64,000 bases of DNA from Lactobacillales bacterium (GCA_031261705.1 JAISJD010000012.1:41319-105318), one strand, 5' to 3'. Positions 46,929-56,402 are shown, counted from the stretch's first letter. Notes: generated by a model from the letters alone, not told the origin. Made by a program: numbers and translations.

Positions 46929-48581
46929 ATGAAAAAGAAATTATTTGCTCACATGGTAACCAAGCTAGCCATGGTTGGACTCATTGGATCACTTTCCTGT
47001 TCTACGGTTCTCACAACCTATGCTGAGACTGAAACAAGTACTAGCTCGGCGATACAAGATGAAAAAGATGACCGACCAGATGATAAGGATACCCCACCAG
47101 AACAGGCAACAACTAGTAGTGTGACTTACTCTGAAGCAACCTACAAAACTTGGAAAAAAGCTTATTCAAAATTAGACTTAGATCAATTTTTAAACCCAAC
47201 TGACCCTACAACCATCGCCCCTCATGAACCAACAGCAAACGACATTGCTGCCTTCAAGGAGTGGCTTCAACAGGGCGGAAATCCTAAAAATCAAGTCATG
47301 AAAACTGTCTCCGCTGCCGTTGGTGAAACGATTGCCAATCAAATGTGGGATTCCCTCTATGCGAATTTTTGGCAACCATTTATGAATGAAGCGAACATCG
47401 GTAGTGCGGTGAGTGAAACAAGCGGTTTAAAAAATGTGGGAGCTATGCAACAGGGACAATTTGCTGCCTATTTCGCAAGTTTCTTCCCAACATTATTTAG
47501 TGGAAAAGACGGAAACTCCTCGTTTGAATTTCAAAGTATTCTGACACTCATTCAAGATGGTTTCGTTGTTTCAAGTGATGGAACTACTTATCGCCTACAT
47601 AATGCACAGGATGGAACAATCGTTTACGAATTAGCCGCAGATGAAGTACAGACAAATGAGGCACAAGCATTTACTGTACTAATTTCAAAAACTGGCAAGA
47701 CCTACTATCAAGCTGGGATAGATAAAGTAAGCGAATTGGAAGAAAAATTCAATGTGAAAACTGGGGATGATTTAATCGCTGTCCACATGATTCCAAAACC
47801 AACCTCAACAGAGGAACAAAAATATCCTTACCTCTTCCCAGCTTCAAATTGGGCGTTAACCTTTACAGGAGACGAGCCGTCATGGTGGACGAGTGACCTA
47901 GAGGAAAAAGTACAAACGGCTTTCAAGGAATGGAAAAAAGTAGCCTATAACTTTGATTTACAGGGATTCTTAGATTATTTCAGTACATTACCAAGCACCG
48001 CACAAAAGCCTACTGCTGAAGATATTGCCCTACTCAAAGAATGGGCAATCTATAAGAACAGTTCAGATTCTGACACGAAATACGCTAAAAATGGAACCGT
48101 TTGGGCAGGAGATAGCATTTGGAATGATGCGGCACAATATTTGAATGATAAATTTGGAGAAGTTTACGGACAATGCCCAGGACCAACTGCTGTAAAAGGA
48201 ATTACCGCTCTTGGCATCACTTTAGACAAGGCGACAGAAGATAAAGTCGGAAGCTCCGTGGGTGAAAAAGAATTTTTAGGTATTTGGTTCACGAATACAA
48301 CAGAATGGGACGCAACTGGAACTTCTACCTATCCTTATGAAGCAATCGCTAAATTATGGAAGAAAGGTTTTATCCCATCATTTGACGGAACCACTTGGCG
48401 TTTATCAAGCGGGAAAGACGGAGAAATTGTTTACAGTATTACTGAAAAAGAAATTCTTGCAGCTACAAAAGAAGATCCCTCTGAAAAGCAAGAGAATCCA
48501 TTCGTTTTATACGGTGCAATTGGTGCGGCACTCCTCATTATTGTTGGCATGATTGCCTTTGTCATCAAAAAGAAAAAATAA
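46929..48581 (+). CDS. Membrane-anchored surface protein with duplicated domain, unknown
   Basis: A 550-residue protein with a signal peptide (MKKKLFAHMVTKLAMVGLIG..., cleavage near TTYA-ETE, residue 32), an acidic Ser/Thr linker (33-65), two related domains (about 68-300 and 325-512), and a C-terminal helix (about 522-545) ending in KKKK. There is no LPxTG. Both domains begin with a WKKAY or WKKVAY segment followed by DLDQFL or DLQGFL, then PTANDIAAFKEW or PTAEDIALLKEW, and end with GFVVSSDGTTYRLHNAQDG or GFIPSFDGTTWRLSSGKDG and IVY. I do not recognise the family. It is a single-gene unit with a terminator. Confidence 0.8.
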   Translation: MKKKLFAHMVTKLAMVGLIGSLSCSTVLTTYAETETSTSSAIQDEKDDRPDDKDTPPEQATTSSVTYSEATYKTWKKAYSKLDLDQFLNPTDPTTIAPHEPTANDIAAFKEWLQQGGNPKNQVMKTVSAAVGETIANQMWDSLYANFWQPFMNEANIGSAVSETSGLKNVGAMQQGQFAAYFASFFPTLFSGKDGNSSFEFQSILTLIQDGFVVSSDGTTYRLHNAQDGTIVYELAADEVQTNEAQAFTVLISKTGKTYYQAGIDKVSELEEKFNVKTGDDLIAVHMIPKPTSTEEQKYPYLFPASNWALTFTGDEPSWWTSDLEEKVQTAFKEWKKVAYNFDLQGFLDYFSTLPSTAQKPTAEDIALLKEWAIYKNSSDSDTKYAKNGTVWAGDSIWNDAAQYLNDKFGEVYGQCPGPTAVKGITALGITLDKATEDKVGSSVGEKEFLGIWFTNTTEWDATGTSTYPYEAIAKLWKKGFIPSFDGTTWRLSSGKDGEIVYSITEKEILAATKEDPSEKQENPFVLYGAIGAALLIIVGMIAFVIKKKK

Positions 48582-48591
48582 AACTTCATTT

Positions 48592-48650
48592 AAAAGACGA
48601 ACAACCTAGCAACCTTCCTTCTGGTGTTCGTTGTTCGTCTTTTATCTTTT
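48592..48650 (+). terminator. Two-way terminator
   Basis: A perfect 14-bp stem, AAAAGACGAACAAC against GTTGTTCGTCTTTT, ending the surface-protein gene and the convergent amidohydrolase. Confidence 0.85.
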
Positions 48651-48652
48651 AT

Positions 48653-49966
48653 TTAAACAGTTCGCTTCTTGGCTTCTTTCACAAATATATCCATTTCCTT
48701 ATACAGCTTTTCTCGTAGTTCGTCTAAATTCGCATGAACGAGCTGCTTTTCTTTCACCAATTGCCGACCATTCACCCAAACAGCTGAAACATTACTAGCA
48801 TTTGCTGAATAGACGAGAGCAGAGTAGGCATCAAAAATTGGAAACATATTCACACTCTTTGTTTCAACCAAGACTAAATCTGCTTTTTTGTTCGGTTCAA
48901 TTGTCCCAACACGAGAAAAACCTAACGCTTTCGCCCCATTTTTCGTTGCTAGCTTTACAATTTCTTTTGCTGGAAAAGCTCTTCTATCATGATTTTTCGT
49001 CTTATGGAAGTTTGCCACCATTCGCATTTGCGTAAATAAATCAAGCGTATTACCACTACTTGGTCCATCTGTTCCTAGCCCAACAAGTACCCCTTGTTCA
49101 AGCAATTCTTTGACGGGTGCCACGCCTTTTGCTGACTTGGTATTCGCTCCAATACAATGTGCCACACTAACGTGTTTAGGTGCCTGTGTCAAAAGTTTTA
49201 TATCCGCTTCATTTAGATGAATACAGTGTGCCATGATAAACCGATGTTCAAAATAGCCTAAAGATTCCAAAAAAGCAAGTGGGGTCTGTTGATAATTTTC
49301 CGCAAACTCTTGCATTTCATAGTCCATTTCCTCAACGTGCATAGTGATGGGTGCCTGATATTTTTGACTCAATGCCACGATTTTTTTCAAATCACTGGCA
49401 TTGTTCGTATTTGGTGCATGGGGTGCAATCGCAGGTGTAAGTAGCGGATGATTTTTCCACTTTTTCAAGAATGCTTCACAGTAGCTCAAGCTCTCTTGCG
49501 TGTTCTTACTATCACAGGTTTCCATGTCAATAATGGTTTCACCAACCACCGCACGCACACCCATTTCTTCGCAAGCTCTTGCCACCTCGTCCTCAAAATA
49601 GTACATGTCACAAAAACTCGTCACACCGCTAAGCAGCATTTCGCCAATCGCATAAGCGGTACTTGCATGCACAAGTTTCCTTGTCATATAGGCTTCTAGT
49701 GGGAATAAGAACCGTCGCAATCGGTCGGGCACATCATCGCCAAGCGAACGAAAAGGAATCATCCCACAATGTGTATGTGTATTGACAAAACCTGGAAGTA
49801 AAATACCGTCTTGCCCGTCAATCACTTCATCTACAACTGGTAAATCTGCACGCATAGCACCAACTTCTACGATATCTTCTCCGTCAATCAGCACAAACCC
49901 ATGTTTATATTCTGTTTCCTCATCATCCATGGTTAAGACATGAACATTTTTGATTAAAGTTTTCAT
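48653..49966 (-). CDS. TRZ/ATZ-type amidohydrolase (MTA/SAH deaminase-like)
   Basis: A 437-residue metal-dependent deaminase of the MtaD/SsnA/AtzA group. Metal ligands: HTH at 64-66 ([11 protein letters not shown]), His in MHVEEMDYE near 212, His in MAHCIHL near 246 and Asp in GLGTDGPSS near 300. Such enzymes deaminate purine-type rings, for example methylthioadenosine or S-adenosylhomocysteine. Its start overlaps the ade stop by 4 bases (ATGA), so it is translated with adenine deaminase, which supports a purine substrate. It lacks features that would make it imidazolonepropionase. The exact substrate is not proven. Confidence 0.82.
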   Translation of the reverse strand: MKTLIKNVHVLTMDDEETEYKHGFVLIDGEDIVEVGAMRADLPVVDEVIDGQDGILLPGFVNTHTHCGMIPFRSLGDDVPDRLRRFLFPLEAYMTRKLVHASTAYAIGEMLLSGVTSFCDMYYFEDEVARACEEMGVRAVVGETIIDMETCDSKNTQESLSYCEAFLKKWKNHPLLTPAIAPHAPNTNNASDLKKIVALSQKYQAPITMHVEEMDYEMQEFAENYQQTPLAFLESLGYFEHRFIMAHCIHLNEADIKLLTQAPKHVSVAHCIGANTKSAKGVAPVKELLEQGVLVGLGTDGPSSGNTLDLFTQMRMVANFHKTKNHDRRAFPAKEIVKLATKNGAKALGFSRVGTIEPNKKADLVLVETKSVNMFPIFDAYSALVYSANASNVSAVWVNGRQLVKEKQLVHANLDELREKLYKEMDIFVKEAKKRTV

Positions 49967-51687
49967 GCCAAAACGCCGTCCTCTGGAAAAATTAACGGAT
50001 AGAAAGTCTGTTCACGCGTATTCATCATACCAAAATCTGTCACCTTAATCGCAGGAGATACAGGAAGAGAAAGCGTTGAGAACGACATGATTTCATTCAT
50101 GTTTTGATAACCTAAATCTTTCATGCCTTGACGAACACGTTGTAAATCCACCCCTAATTCTTCAATCGGCGCTTGGGAAAGAATGCCCCCAATCGGTAGC
50201 GGACAATGCGCCATGATTTCTTTGTCATTTGCGACAGCATAACCCCCGTGCATAGCAAAAATTTCTTGTTGTGCCAAAAGCATTGCCTGCTTAGAATTTC
50301 CCATAACCATTAAATTATGATGATCGTGTGCCCATGTTGTTGCTATGGCGCCGACCTCGGTTATCGCTTTATCCACTAACGCATAGGCAATATTGCCATT
50401 TTTTCCATAACGTTCTAAGACAACTAATAGCGCACAATCTGCACTCTGCCAATCGAGTACCCCATTTACCACCGGAATTTTCTTAACAATTGGTTCCGTA
50501 AAGGTACCGATTACTTGTTTTTGAATCACATGACAGCGTACCTCCGAAAGTGCAGTATCAACTTTCAAGGTCAAATCGTCCGTGGTCAAGGTCTTACAAT
50601 GAATCGTTTGATAGTAAGTGTCGGGGAATTGTTCGATTTTTTCAGGGTAAGAAATTTTTTGCCCTTTTTCATGAACCTTCTTCCCTTTTTTGTAGACCTC
50701 AGCAATCGAAAACTCCGCTAACTCATCAAGCAAAATAAAATCTGCCAATTTACCCGGAGCAATCATCCCTCGATCATTTAAGCCCATTCGTCTTGCTGGT
50801 GTATACGTCGTCATGTAAATCGCTTGTTCCATAGGTAAGCCTGCAGCAACTGCTTTTTTCACATTTTCATTCAAATGTCCGTGCAATAAATCATCTGCCA
50901 TGACATCATCCGTCACGAGACACGCATATTCGTAAAACTGATTTTCAACAATGACCTGCATATTTTCTGGTGTGATAGATTTGCCTTGAAATTGGATAAA
51001 CATGCCATTAGTAATTTTTTCATATAAAGACTCAGGAAATTGGTGCGTGTGGTCTGAGGAGATTCCACTGTACAGAAACGCCGCTAAATCTTCTCCGTAA
51101 ACTTTCGGACAGTGCCCCTCTAAAGGCATGGTTGGACGGTTTTCTTGAATCACATCAATAATTTGACGAATCAAGGAGTCGGGATCGTTTGCGATACCAT
51201 TAAAATTCATCGCTTCCCCCAGACAGATAATTCTCGGATCCTTCAAGAGTTCCTTTACCTCGGCTAGTCCAATAATCCCGCCAGTAGTCTCAAGTTTAGG
51301 AGTGGTTGACGGAACAGACGACGGAATTGCGTGAAAAATATCCAACTCTGTATCTGCTGCCATAAACGCTTTTAAGCCCTCTAAACCAAAAACATTTGCC
51401 ATTTCATGTGCATCCGCAACCACCGTCGTCACGCCAAAAGGTAAAACCGCTTTAGAAAAAATCGTTGAAGTCGTCATAGAACTTTCAATGTGCATGTGAC
51501 TATCAAGCAAGCCTGGAACCATATATTTCCCCGTTGCATCAATCACTTCTTGAGGTGCGAGATAGGTTAAATCCTCCGCACTCATGTAGTAAAATTTTCC
51601 ATTAGAAATCGTGATATTTTTCTTTTCAAACGTTTGCTTTACCGTGTTAAAAACAAATGCATTTTTTACTAATAAATCTATCTTCAT
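49963..51687 (-). CDS. ade: Adenine deaminase
   Basis: A 574-residue manganese/iron enzyme converting adenine to hypoxanthine and ammonia. The family motif [13 protein letters not shown] lies near 58-70, [15 protein letters not shown] near 86 and [14 protein letters not shown] near 195; the C-terminal domain has [20 protein letters not shown] near 480. ATG 51687 is chosen because AAGGAGA lies 6 bases upstream; the frame extends 20 codons further without support. It follows the polyamine-type ABC transporter genes and overlaps the downstream amidohydrolase. Confidence 0.92.
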   Translation of the reverse strand: MKIDLLVKNAFVFNTVKQTFEKKNITISNGKFYYMSAEDLTYLAPQEVIDATGKYMVPGLLDSHMHIESSMTTSTIFSKAVLPFGVTTVVADAHEMANVFGLEGLKAFMAADTELDIFHAIPSSVPSTTPKLETTGGIIGLAEVKELLKDPRIICLGEAMNFNGIANDPDSLIRQIIDVIQENRPTMPLEGHCPKVYGEDLAAFLYSGISSDHTHQFPESLYEKITNGMFIQFQGKSITPENMQVIVENQFYEYACLVTDDVMADDLLHGHLNENVKKAVAAGLPMEQAIYMTTYTPARRMGLNDRGMIAPGKLADFILLDELAEFSIAEVYKKGKKVHEKGQKISYPEKIEQFPDTYYQTIHCKTLTTDDLTLKVDTALSEVRCHVIQKQVIGTFTEPIVKKIPVVNGVLDWQSADCALLVVLERYGKNGNIAYALVDKAITEVGAIATTWAHDHHNLMVMGNSKQAMLLAQQEIFAMHGGYAVANDKEIMAHCPLPIGGILSQAPIEELGVDLQRVRQGMKDLGYQNMNEIMSFSTLSLPVSPAIKVTDFGMMNTREQTFYPLIFPEDGVLA

Positions 51688-51729
51688 TGTGTCTCTCCTT
51701 GTTCTCTTCCTCAATTGAATACGCAAGAA

Positions 51730-51760
51730 AGTCTGAGATAGCCTCAATCTATCTCAGACT
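51730..51760 (-). terminator. Strong hairpin between potD and ade
   Basis: A perfect 12-bp stem, AGTCTGAGATAG against CTATCTCAGACT, loop of 7. On the minus strand only TTCTT follows, so it may be a leaky terminator that sets the ade level below that of potD. Confidence 0.6.
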
Positions 51761-51771
51761 CACTAATTTTT

Positions 51772-52836
51772 CTAAGCGTTAAGCAGACGGTTCCATTGAT
51801 CTACCCAGCTAGTTAGTTGTTTATTTACAAATGTAAAGTCAATCATTTTCGCACGGTCAGCAATTTTTCCGTAAGTTTTATTTCCTGCTTCTTCGTCGGT
51901 TAATTCCACAGATTTGTTAACAGGTGCTTCATTTAAAGAAACAGCCTTTTTCTTTTGAGAATCTTTTCCAATACGGTAGTTAATATATTTGTAAGCCAAC
52001 TCTTTGTTTTTCGCTTTCGTTGGAATATTCATTGTGTTGTAGTTTGCGTAAGTGCCACTTTCAGGCACAACGTATTGAATGTTCTTAGAATCCCCTTTGA
52101 CAATGTCATAGGCAAAATCTAAAACTACAGCTGCTTCAATTTCACCAGATTCAAACATGTTCGCAAGGTCAGAAGATTTTGCATAAGTTTTAACAATATT
52201 TGGTTTTAATTCTTCTAACGCACCAAATGCTGCTTTTCCGTCATCTTTTGTGATGTCTTTTCCAGCATAGTCACTCGCAATATACATCATCAGCGGGCCA
52301 CCAGTAGTTGTAATATCAGGAATCGCAATTTTTCCTTTTAAATCAGAACTCCATAAATCTTTCCATTCTTTGATTTCGCCAACCTTATCACTGTTGTAGA
52401 CAATTCCAACACTATTTACAGTGTAAGGAACGCCAGCGCCACCGTCAAAAACTTCTTTCGCACCCTCTGTTAATTCAGATAGGTTTGATAGCTTAGATTT
52501 ATCTAGTTTTTCAAATAAACCTTGTTCAGAACCGTCAGAAGCATTGGCTTGGGCTAATTCAATCACGTCAATGCCGCTAGCTGGGTTATTTTTCAATTTT
52601 GTTAAACGGTCTCCACTGTTCCCAACATCTAAAGTGACAGAAGCGTCAAATTCCTTTTCAAAAGGCTTGATAATATCGCTTTTCACGACATCTTCACTTA
52701 AGCCAAAAGTTGAAACCACCAAATCTTTTGATTCTTTAGAAGAACTTCCACTATCTTTTGAATCTCCTCCAGAACATGCAGCTAAAAATAGCGCACTTGC
52801 CAACACAACCGTACCTAATAAAAACTTCTTTTTCAA
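51772..52836 (-). CDS. potD: PotD-type substrate-binding lipoprotein
   Basis: A 354-residue lipoprotein with signal and lipobox ALFLAAC (Cys21), followed by a Ser/Gly-rich linker. It belongs to the type 2 binding proteins of the spermidine/putrescine (PotD/PotF) group: VSTFGLSEDV at the start of the fold, GVPYTVNSVGIVYNSDKVGE near 120 and WKDLWSSDLKGKIAIPD near 143. It captures substrate outside the cell for PotABC. Polyamine is the default substrate, but the link with adenine-metabolising genes leaves other amines or nucleobases possible. It follows potA by 15 bases. Confidence 0.85.
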   Translation of the reverse strand: MKKKFLLGTVVLASALFLAACSGGDSKDSGSSSKESKDLVVSTFGLSEDVVKSDIIKPFEKEFDASVTLDVGNSGDRLTKLKNNPASGIDVIELAQANASDGSEQGLFEKLDKSKLSNLSELTEGAKEVFDGGAGVPYTVNSVGIVYNSDKVGEIKEWKDLWSSDLKGKIAIPDITTTGGPLMMYIASDYAGKDITKDDGKAAFGALEELKPNIVKTYAKSSDLANMFESGEIEAAVVLDFAYDIVKGDSKNIQYVVPESGTYANYNTMNIPTKAKNKELAYKYINYRIGKDSQKKKAVSLNEAPVNKSVELTDEEAGNKTYGKIADRAKMIDFTFVNKQLTSWVDQWNRLLNA

Positions 52837-52851
52837 AATTGCTCCTCCTTT

Positions 52852-53892
52852 TTATTTATCTTCCAAAAGAATTAATTTTTCTTTTGGAAATTTTAAAGCG
52901 ATTTTATCGCCTTTTTCATAAATTTGTTTGTCCGTCCCATTCACTAAGAAAGCTCCTAACGCCGTTTTCACTTCGTATTGATAGCTTTTTCCTAGGAAAG
53001 TCCGTACTTCAACCTGACCTGTCACAAGATTTTCTGTCTCGTCACTGGCAATTTCAATATCGTCTGGGCGAATCGTCGCAACTAGCTTTTCTGCGGGCGC
53101 TTCTTCATAAACCGTTTCAAAAAGAAACTCTCCACTTTGATATTGCTTTTCTTTGACGTGCTCAATCTTAAAGAAATTTTCAAAACCAATAAAATTTGCG
53201 ACAAACTTAGTCTTTGGATAACGATAGATATTTTCGGGTGTGTCGTATTGCTCGATCACGCCGTTATTCATGACCGCAACCTTATCGGAAATAGAAAAAC
53301 ACTCCTCTTGGTCATGTGTCACAAAAACTGTCGTAATTCCTAGTTGCTGTTGAAGTCGTTTGATTTCCACACGCATTTGGACACGTAATTTCGCATCTAG
53401 GTTACTAAGTGGTTCGTCTAAAAGCAATAGTTTAGGTTCGATAACCAAGGCACGTGCAAGAGCGACCCGTTGACGTTGCCCACCTGATAGCTGTTTTGGA
53501 TAACGAGCACCAAATTGCTCTAACCCACAGACTTTCAGCATTTCATTGACTTTTTCATCTATTTCACTCTTTTTCAGCTTGCGAAGCTTTAAACCAAAAG
53601 CCACATTTTCAGCAATCGTTAAATGAGGAAATAACGCATAGCTTTGGAACACCATGCCAAAATTACGCTTATGAACGGGAACCTTGATGATTTCTTCCTC
53701 ATCTAGTAAGAAAGAACCGTCATTGGGTGAGATTAACCCAGCAATCACGCGAAGAGTCGTCGTCTTCCCACAACCACTTGGACCAAGTAGAGAAACTAGT
53801 TCCCCTTTTTCCATGGAAATATTCAAATGTTCAAGAACATTTTGTTTCCCGTCATAACTCACACGAATATCATTCAAATTTACAAAACTCAA
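52852..53892 (-). CDS. potA: PotA-type ABC transporter ATPase
   Basis: A 346-residue ATPase with Walker A GPSGCGKTT near 37, signature LSGGQRQR near 134, Walker B LLLLDEPLSNLD near 154 and a C-terminal TOBE domain (about 280-340), the standard PotA/CysA layout. Start is TTG 53892 with AAAGGAG 7 bases upstream, which gives the usual start SFVNLNDIRVSY. It is unusually separated from the permease genes by 453 bases that carry repeats and a structured element. Confidence 0.92.
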   Translation of the reverse strand: MSFVNLNDIRVSYDGKQNVLEHLNISMEKGELVSLLGPSGCGKTTTLRVIAGLISPNDGSFLLDEEEIIKVPVHKRNFGMVFQSYALFPHLTIAENVAFGLKLRKLKKSEIDEKVNEMLKVCGLEQFGARYPKQLSGGQRQRVALARALVIEPKLLLLDEPLSNLDAKLRVQMRVEIKRLQQQLGITTVFVTHDQEECFSISDKVAVMNNGVIEQYDTPENIYRYPKTKFVANFIGFENFFKIEHVKEKQYQSGEFLFETVYEEAPAEKLVATIRPDDIEIASDETENLVTGQVEVRTFLGKSYQYEVKTALGAFLVNGTDKQIYEKGDKIALKFPKEKLILLEDK

Positions 53893-53954
53893 TTTATTCT
53901 CTCCTTTATTACAGATCTAAGAGGAATTGTTCAGAAATCGAGAAAAATAGCAAA

Positions 53955-54328
53955 AAGATTTTAAGGAGCTTTCTACCTTGGAATCGTTTTGTTCTACACT
54001 TCGTTCTGCATACCGTTCTTGCTAACAGCAAGCTGAAAGCAAAACGAACATCTTTTTTCTTGCATTTCTATTCCTCGTGCTCGACTTCGCTACAATTCTA
54101 AGAGCTTTAAGCTACGTTGAAAGTTTACTTTTATAAGTGCGTAAGCTCTTTGTAGAGAGTGACTTGTCTGTGAAACAGACCGTTGCAAAGCAACAGTTTC
54201 AGCTTGCTGAAAGAAAAGACACTCTATACAAAGATAATCGCTCATTATTTGGTCACTTTTTGCCTTGAAAGCATTTTGTGCTCCATTTCATTTCGCATAC
54301 AGTCATTACTAGTAACTTCATCATAGGT
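53955..54328. repeat. Two diverged direct repeats in the potC-potA gap
   Basis: Copy 1 (about 53957-54030) and copy 2 (about 54250-54325) share a pattern of about 65% identity, including CCTTGGAATCGTTTTGT versus CCTTGAAAGCATTTTGT, then TTCTGCATACCGT versus TTCGCATACAGT. Copy 1 also holds a small hairpin, CTTGCT-AAC-AGCAAG, and an outer TCGTTTTG/CAAAACGA pair followed by TCTTTTTT. No coding function is evident in the 453-base gap. Confidence 0.5.
54148..54233. other. Cloverleaf-like structured element
   Basis: An 86-base unit: outer arms CTTTGTAGAGAGTG and CACTCTATACAAAG pair at 13 of 14 positions and enclose three perfect hairpins in a row, GTCTGT-GAA-ACAGAC, GTTGC-AAA-GCAAC and TTTCAG-CTTG-CTGAAA. 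It is not a tRNA (no CCA, no T-arm or anticodon arm of proper size). It lies between the two direct repeats and could be a structured RNA or a small mobile repeat. Confidence 0.6.
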
Positions 54329-54345
54329 CTAACATCTCAAATCTC

Positions 54346-55125
54346 TTAAGCAATAGATGCCAGACCAAGTGTTTTTTCAATAATAAACATCAAAACAATT
54401 GTCAGTAACATAATCATGACTGAAATTGCAGAGACAGTCGGATCGTACGTGTATTCGATATAGCTAAGTAAAGACGTTGGCAACATGGTTACACCCGGAC
54501 CGGATAAAAACATGGAAACAGGCACATTGTTAAACGAATTAACGAACGCTAACATGAATGCAGCAAAAATCCCTGATGAAACATTTGGTAAAACAATCTT
54601 GATAAACGCATGAAATCTCGTACAACCGAGTGTCCAAGCTACTTCTTCAATCGAAAAATCAAGCTGTTCCATTCCTGAACCAACCACACGAATGATGTAA
54701 GGTAGGCTAATCAAGAAATGTCCGATTAATAGTCCTTGAATCACAGGCAATTTTAGCTCAATAACAATAAATTGGAACAAGGTATACCCGACAACAATTC
54801 CCGGAATCATCGTTGGGGATAAGAAAAAGTTTTTCAAGAATTTTTTTCCTTTGATAGAGTATCTTGACAGTGCATAGGAAGCCGGAACCCCTACTAATAA
54901 AGCTAAGAGAGTTGCTCCCGCACCGATAGATAAACTCAATTTGAAACTCTTCATGAAGGTATCCGACGCTAGCGCATTCCCGTACCATTTTAAAGAGAAT
55001 TTTTTGATTGGAAACTGAATCGTTGCTGCTTCACCAAAAGAAGTGACGACAATCACCACTAGGGGTAAAAATAAGAACGCAAAGACGAATAAAGCAACAA
55101 TAGTCATTCCTCGTTGTTTACGCAT
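54346..55125 (-). CDS. potC: PotC-type ABC transporter permease
   Basis: A 259-residue permease with six helices and the cytosolic EAA loop EEVAWTLGCTRFHAFIKIVLP near 170 that docks to PotA. The start MRKQRGMTIVAL has AGGAGGGAG 7 bases upstream and overlaps potB by 8 bases. It forms the polyamine channel with PotB. Confidence 0.92.
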   Translation of the reverse strand: MRKQRGMTIVALFVFAFLFLPLVVIVVTSFGEAATIQFPIKKFSLKWYGNALASDTFMKSFKLSLSIGAGATLLALLVGVPASYALSRYSIKGKKFLKNFFLSPTMIPGIVVGYTLFQFIVIELKLPVIQGLLIGHFLISLPYIIRVVGSGMEQLDFSIEEVAWTLGCTRFHAFIKIVLPNVSSGIFAAFMLAFVNSFNNVPVSMFLSGPGVTMLPTSLLSYIEYTYDPTVSAISVMIMLLTIVLMFIIEKTLGLASIA

Positions 55126-55954
55126 TGTCTAACTCCCTCCTATCGACACGTGAAGCAATAAAGTTCATTCCTTTATTGACTAATAGTGTAATGACAATCA
55201 TAATCAAGGCAATCATACTTGCAGAAGTCCAGTTTCCTAGAGCAGAAGCCTGTTGATAAAGGAAAGTCGCAAGCATCATATTTTTATTTCCACCTAATAA
55301 TTGTGGAGTTGTATAGGCGGTCATTGTTCCAGTAAACACTAAGATACTACCGACAATCACTCCCGGAACACATAAAGGCAAGACAATTTTATAAAAGGCT
55401 TTGAACGGACTTGCACCAAGCGTTTCCGCCGCCTCTAACGTCTCCGCTTCGATATTTTCCATGACTCCGACCAGCGTCATAATCATCGTTGGTAAAAATA
55501 AATATACCGAACCAATAATAATTGCAAATTCTGTGTATAATAACGCAATCGGCTCCGAAATAATTCCTAATTTCAAGAAAGTACTGTTCACAATGCCTGA
55601 TTTCCCCAAAATATTAATCCAAGCAAAGCTCCGAATGACCGAGTTGGTTAACAATGGGAACATGGTCATCGCCATTAAAATACTTTTCCATTTCTTGCTC
55701 ACTCCGGCAATATAATAAGCAGCAGGAATCCCTAAAATAGCAGAAATCACTGTTACGATTAACGAAATGCGTATCGTTCTCATTAAAATCTTTTGATTAT
55801 AGCTATCCGTCAAAAATGCCCAATAGGCTTTCAAGCTAAATTCACCGTCTACGGTAAATGTCGGTAAAATACTATTTATCAAAGGAAGTATCATAAAAAA
55901 TAAAAGTAGTAGAATTACCGGCAACATAATAAAGTACGGAATTTTCCGTTTCAT
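55118..55954 (-). CDS. potB: PotB-type ABC transporter permease
   Basis: A 278-residue permease, six helices, with the EAA loop EAAETLGASPFKAFYKIVLP near 180. ATG 55954 has GAGGAG 7 bases upstream, so the five-codon longer frame is rejected. First gene of the potB-potC-(gap)-potA-potD-ade-amidohydrolase series; the usual order potABCD is rearranged. Confidence 0.9.
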   Translation of the reverse strand: MKRKIPYFIMLPVILLLLFFMILPLINSILPTFTVDGEFSLKAYWAFLTDSYNQKILMRTIRISLIVTVISAILGIPAAYYIAGVSKKWKSILMAMTMFPLLTNSVIRSFAWINILGKSGIVNSTFLKLGIISEPIALLYTEFAIIIGSVYLFLPTMIMTLVGVMENIEAETLEAAETLGASPFKAFYKIVLPLCVPGVIVGSILVFTGTMTAYTTPQLLGGNKNMMLATFLYQQASALGNWTSASMIALIMIVITLLVNKGMNFIASRVDRRELDNA

Positions 55955-55991
55955 CCCTAATCTCCTCACATTTTCTCACTTATTCCTCTGA

Positions 55992-56020
55992 ATTATACCC
56001 AAAAAGACGAACGTTCGCAA
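55992..56020 (-). promoter_or_regulatory. potB promoter with CGAACGTTCG palindrome
   Basis: On the minus strand TTGCGA (56015-56020), 17 bases, TATAAT (55992-55997). The palindrome CGAACGTTCG (56008-56017) overlaps the -35. Its half-site CGAAC is the core of PurR boxes, which would suit a purine-linked cluster; the match is partial. Confidence 0.5.
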
Positions 56021-56114
56021 ACGTTTTGTTAAAAATATTTTGCATTCTAACAAATATAAAAAGAATTAATTTTTTTTAGTAGAATTGATTTCCTATAAAG
56101 ACACACTTATAAAA

Positions 56115-56143
56115 CGAAAAAAACTGCCTAGAAAACTAGACAG
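56115..56143 (-). terminator. Terminator after the folT remnant
   Basis: On the minus strand CTGTCTAG pairs with CTAGGCAG (one wobble) and runs into seven T. Confidence 0.75.
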
Positions 56144-56160
56144 AATGATTGAACAACCAT

Positions 56161-56386
56161 TTAAATTTGATGCTTATTCAACAAACCTTTTACGGTACTT
56201 TCGCTAAAGAACATCTGAGTAATCATGACTCGAATCGGCAAACTAATCCCCTATGAGCATACTAGCGACAAAGGAAAAGCTAATTCGGATAAACGTATTT
56301 TCCAGCGCAAAGAATCTTGTCAACACGACACTAATCGCAATGAGTAAGCCCATTGTTGCAATGAATTTTGCTGAATATTTTTTCAT
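56161..56386 (-). pseudogene. folT: folT remnant: ECF folate transporter S component with internal deletion
   Basis: From ATG 56386 the frame gives 47 residues of a typical FolT N-terminus (KKYSAKFIATMGLLIAISVV, then RFFALENTFIRISFSFV) and stops at 56243. A second frame then gives the protein's end (LPIRVMITQMFFSESTVKGL) up to a TAA at 56161. Roughly 100 central codons are missing, so it cannot be functional. FolT brings folate to the ECF transporter, and its place beside folate-using hut genes is probably not chance. Confidence 0.75.
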
Positions 56387-56402
56387 ACCTATTGACTCCA
56401 AT

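Noticed and set aside
48653..49966. Amidohydrolase as the missing imidazolonepropionase HutI
   Set aside because: Its motifs fit the TRZ/ATZ-MTA/SAH deaminase group and it is coupled to ade, not to hut genes.
53727..54101. A 124-codon plus-strand frame across the potA start and the gap
   Set aside because: Half of it is antisense to potA and the rest crosses the repeat region; the composition is not protein-like.
54148..54233. tRNA-like gene
   Set aside because: The arms do not have tRNA sizes, and there is no T-loop or D-loop consensus and no usable anticodon arm.
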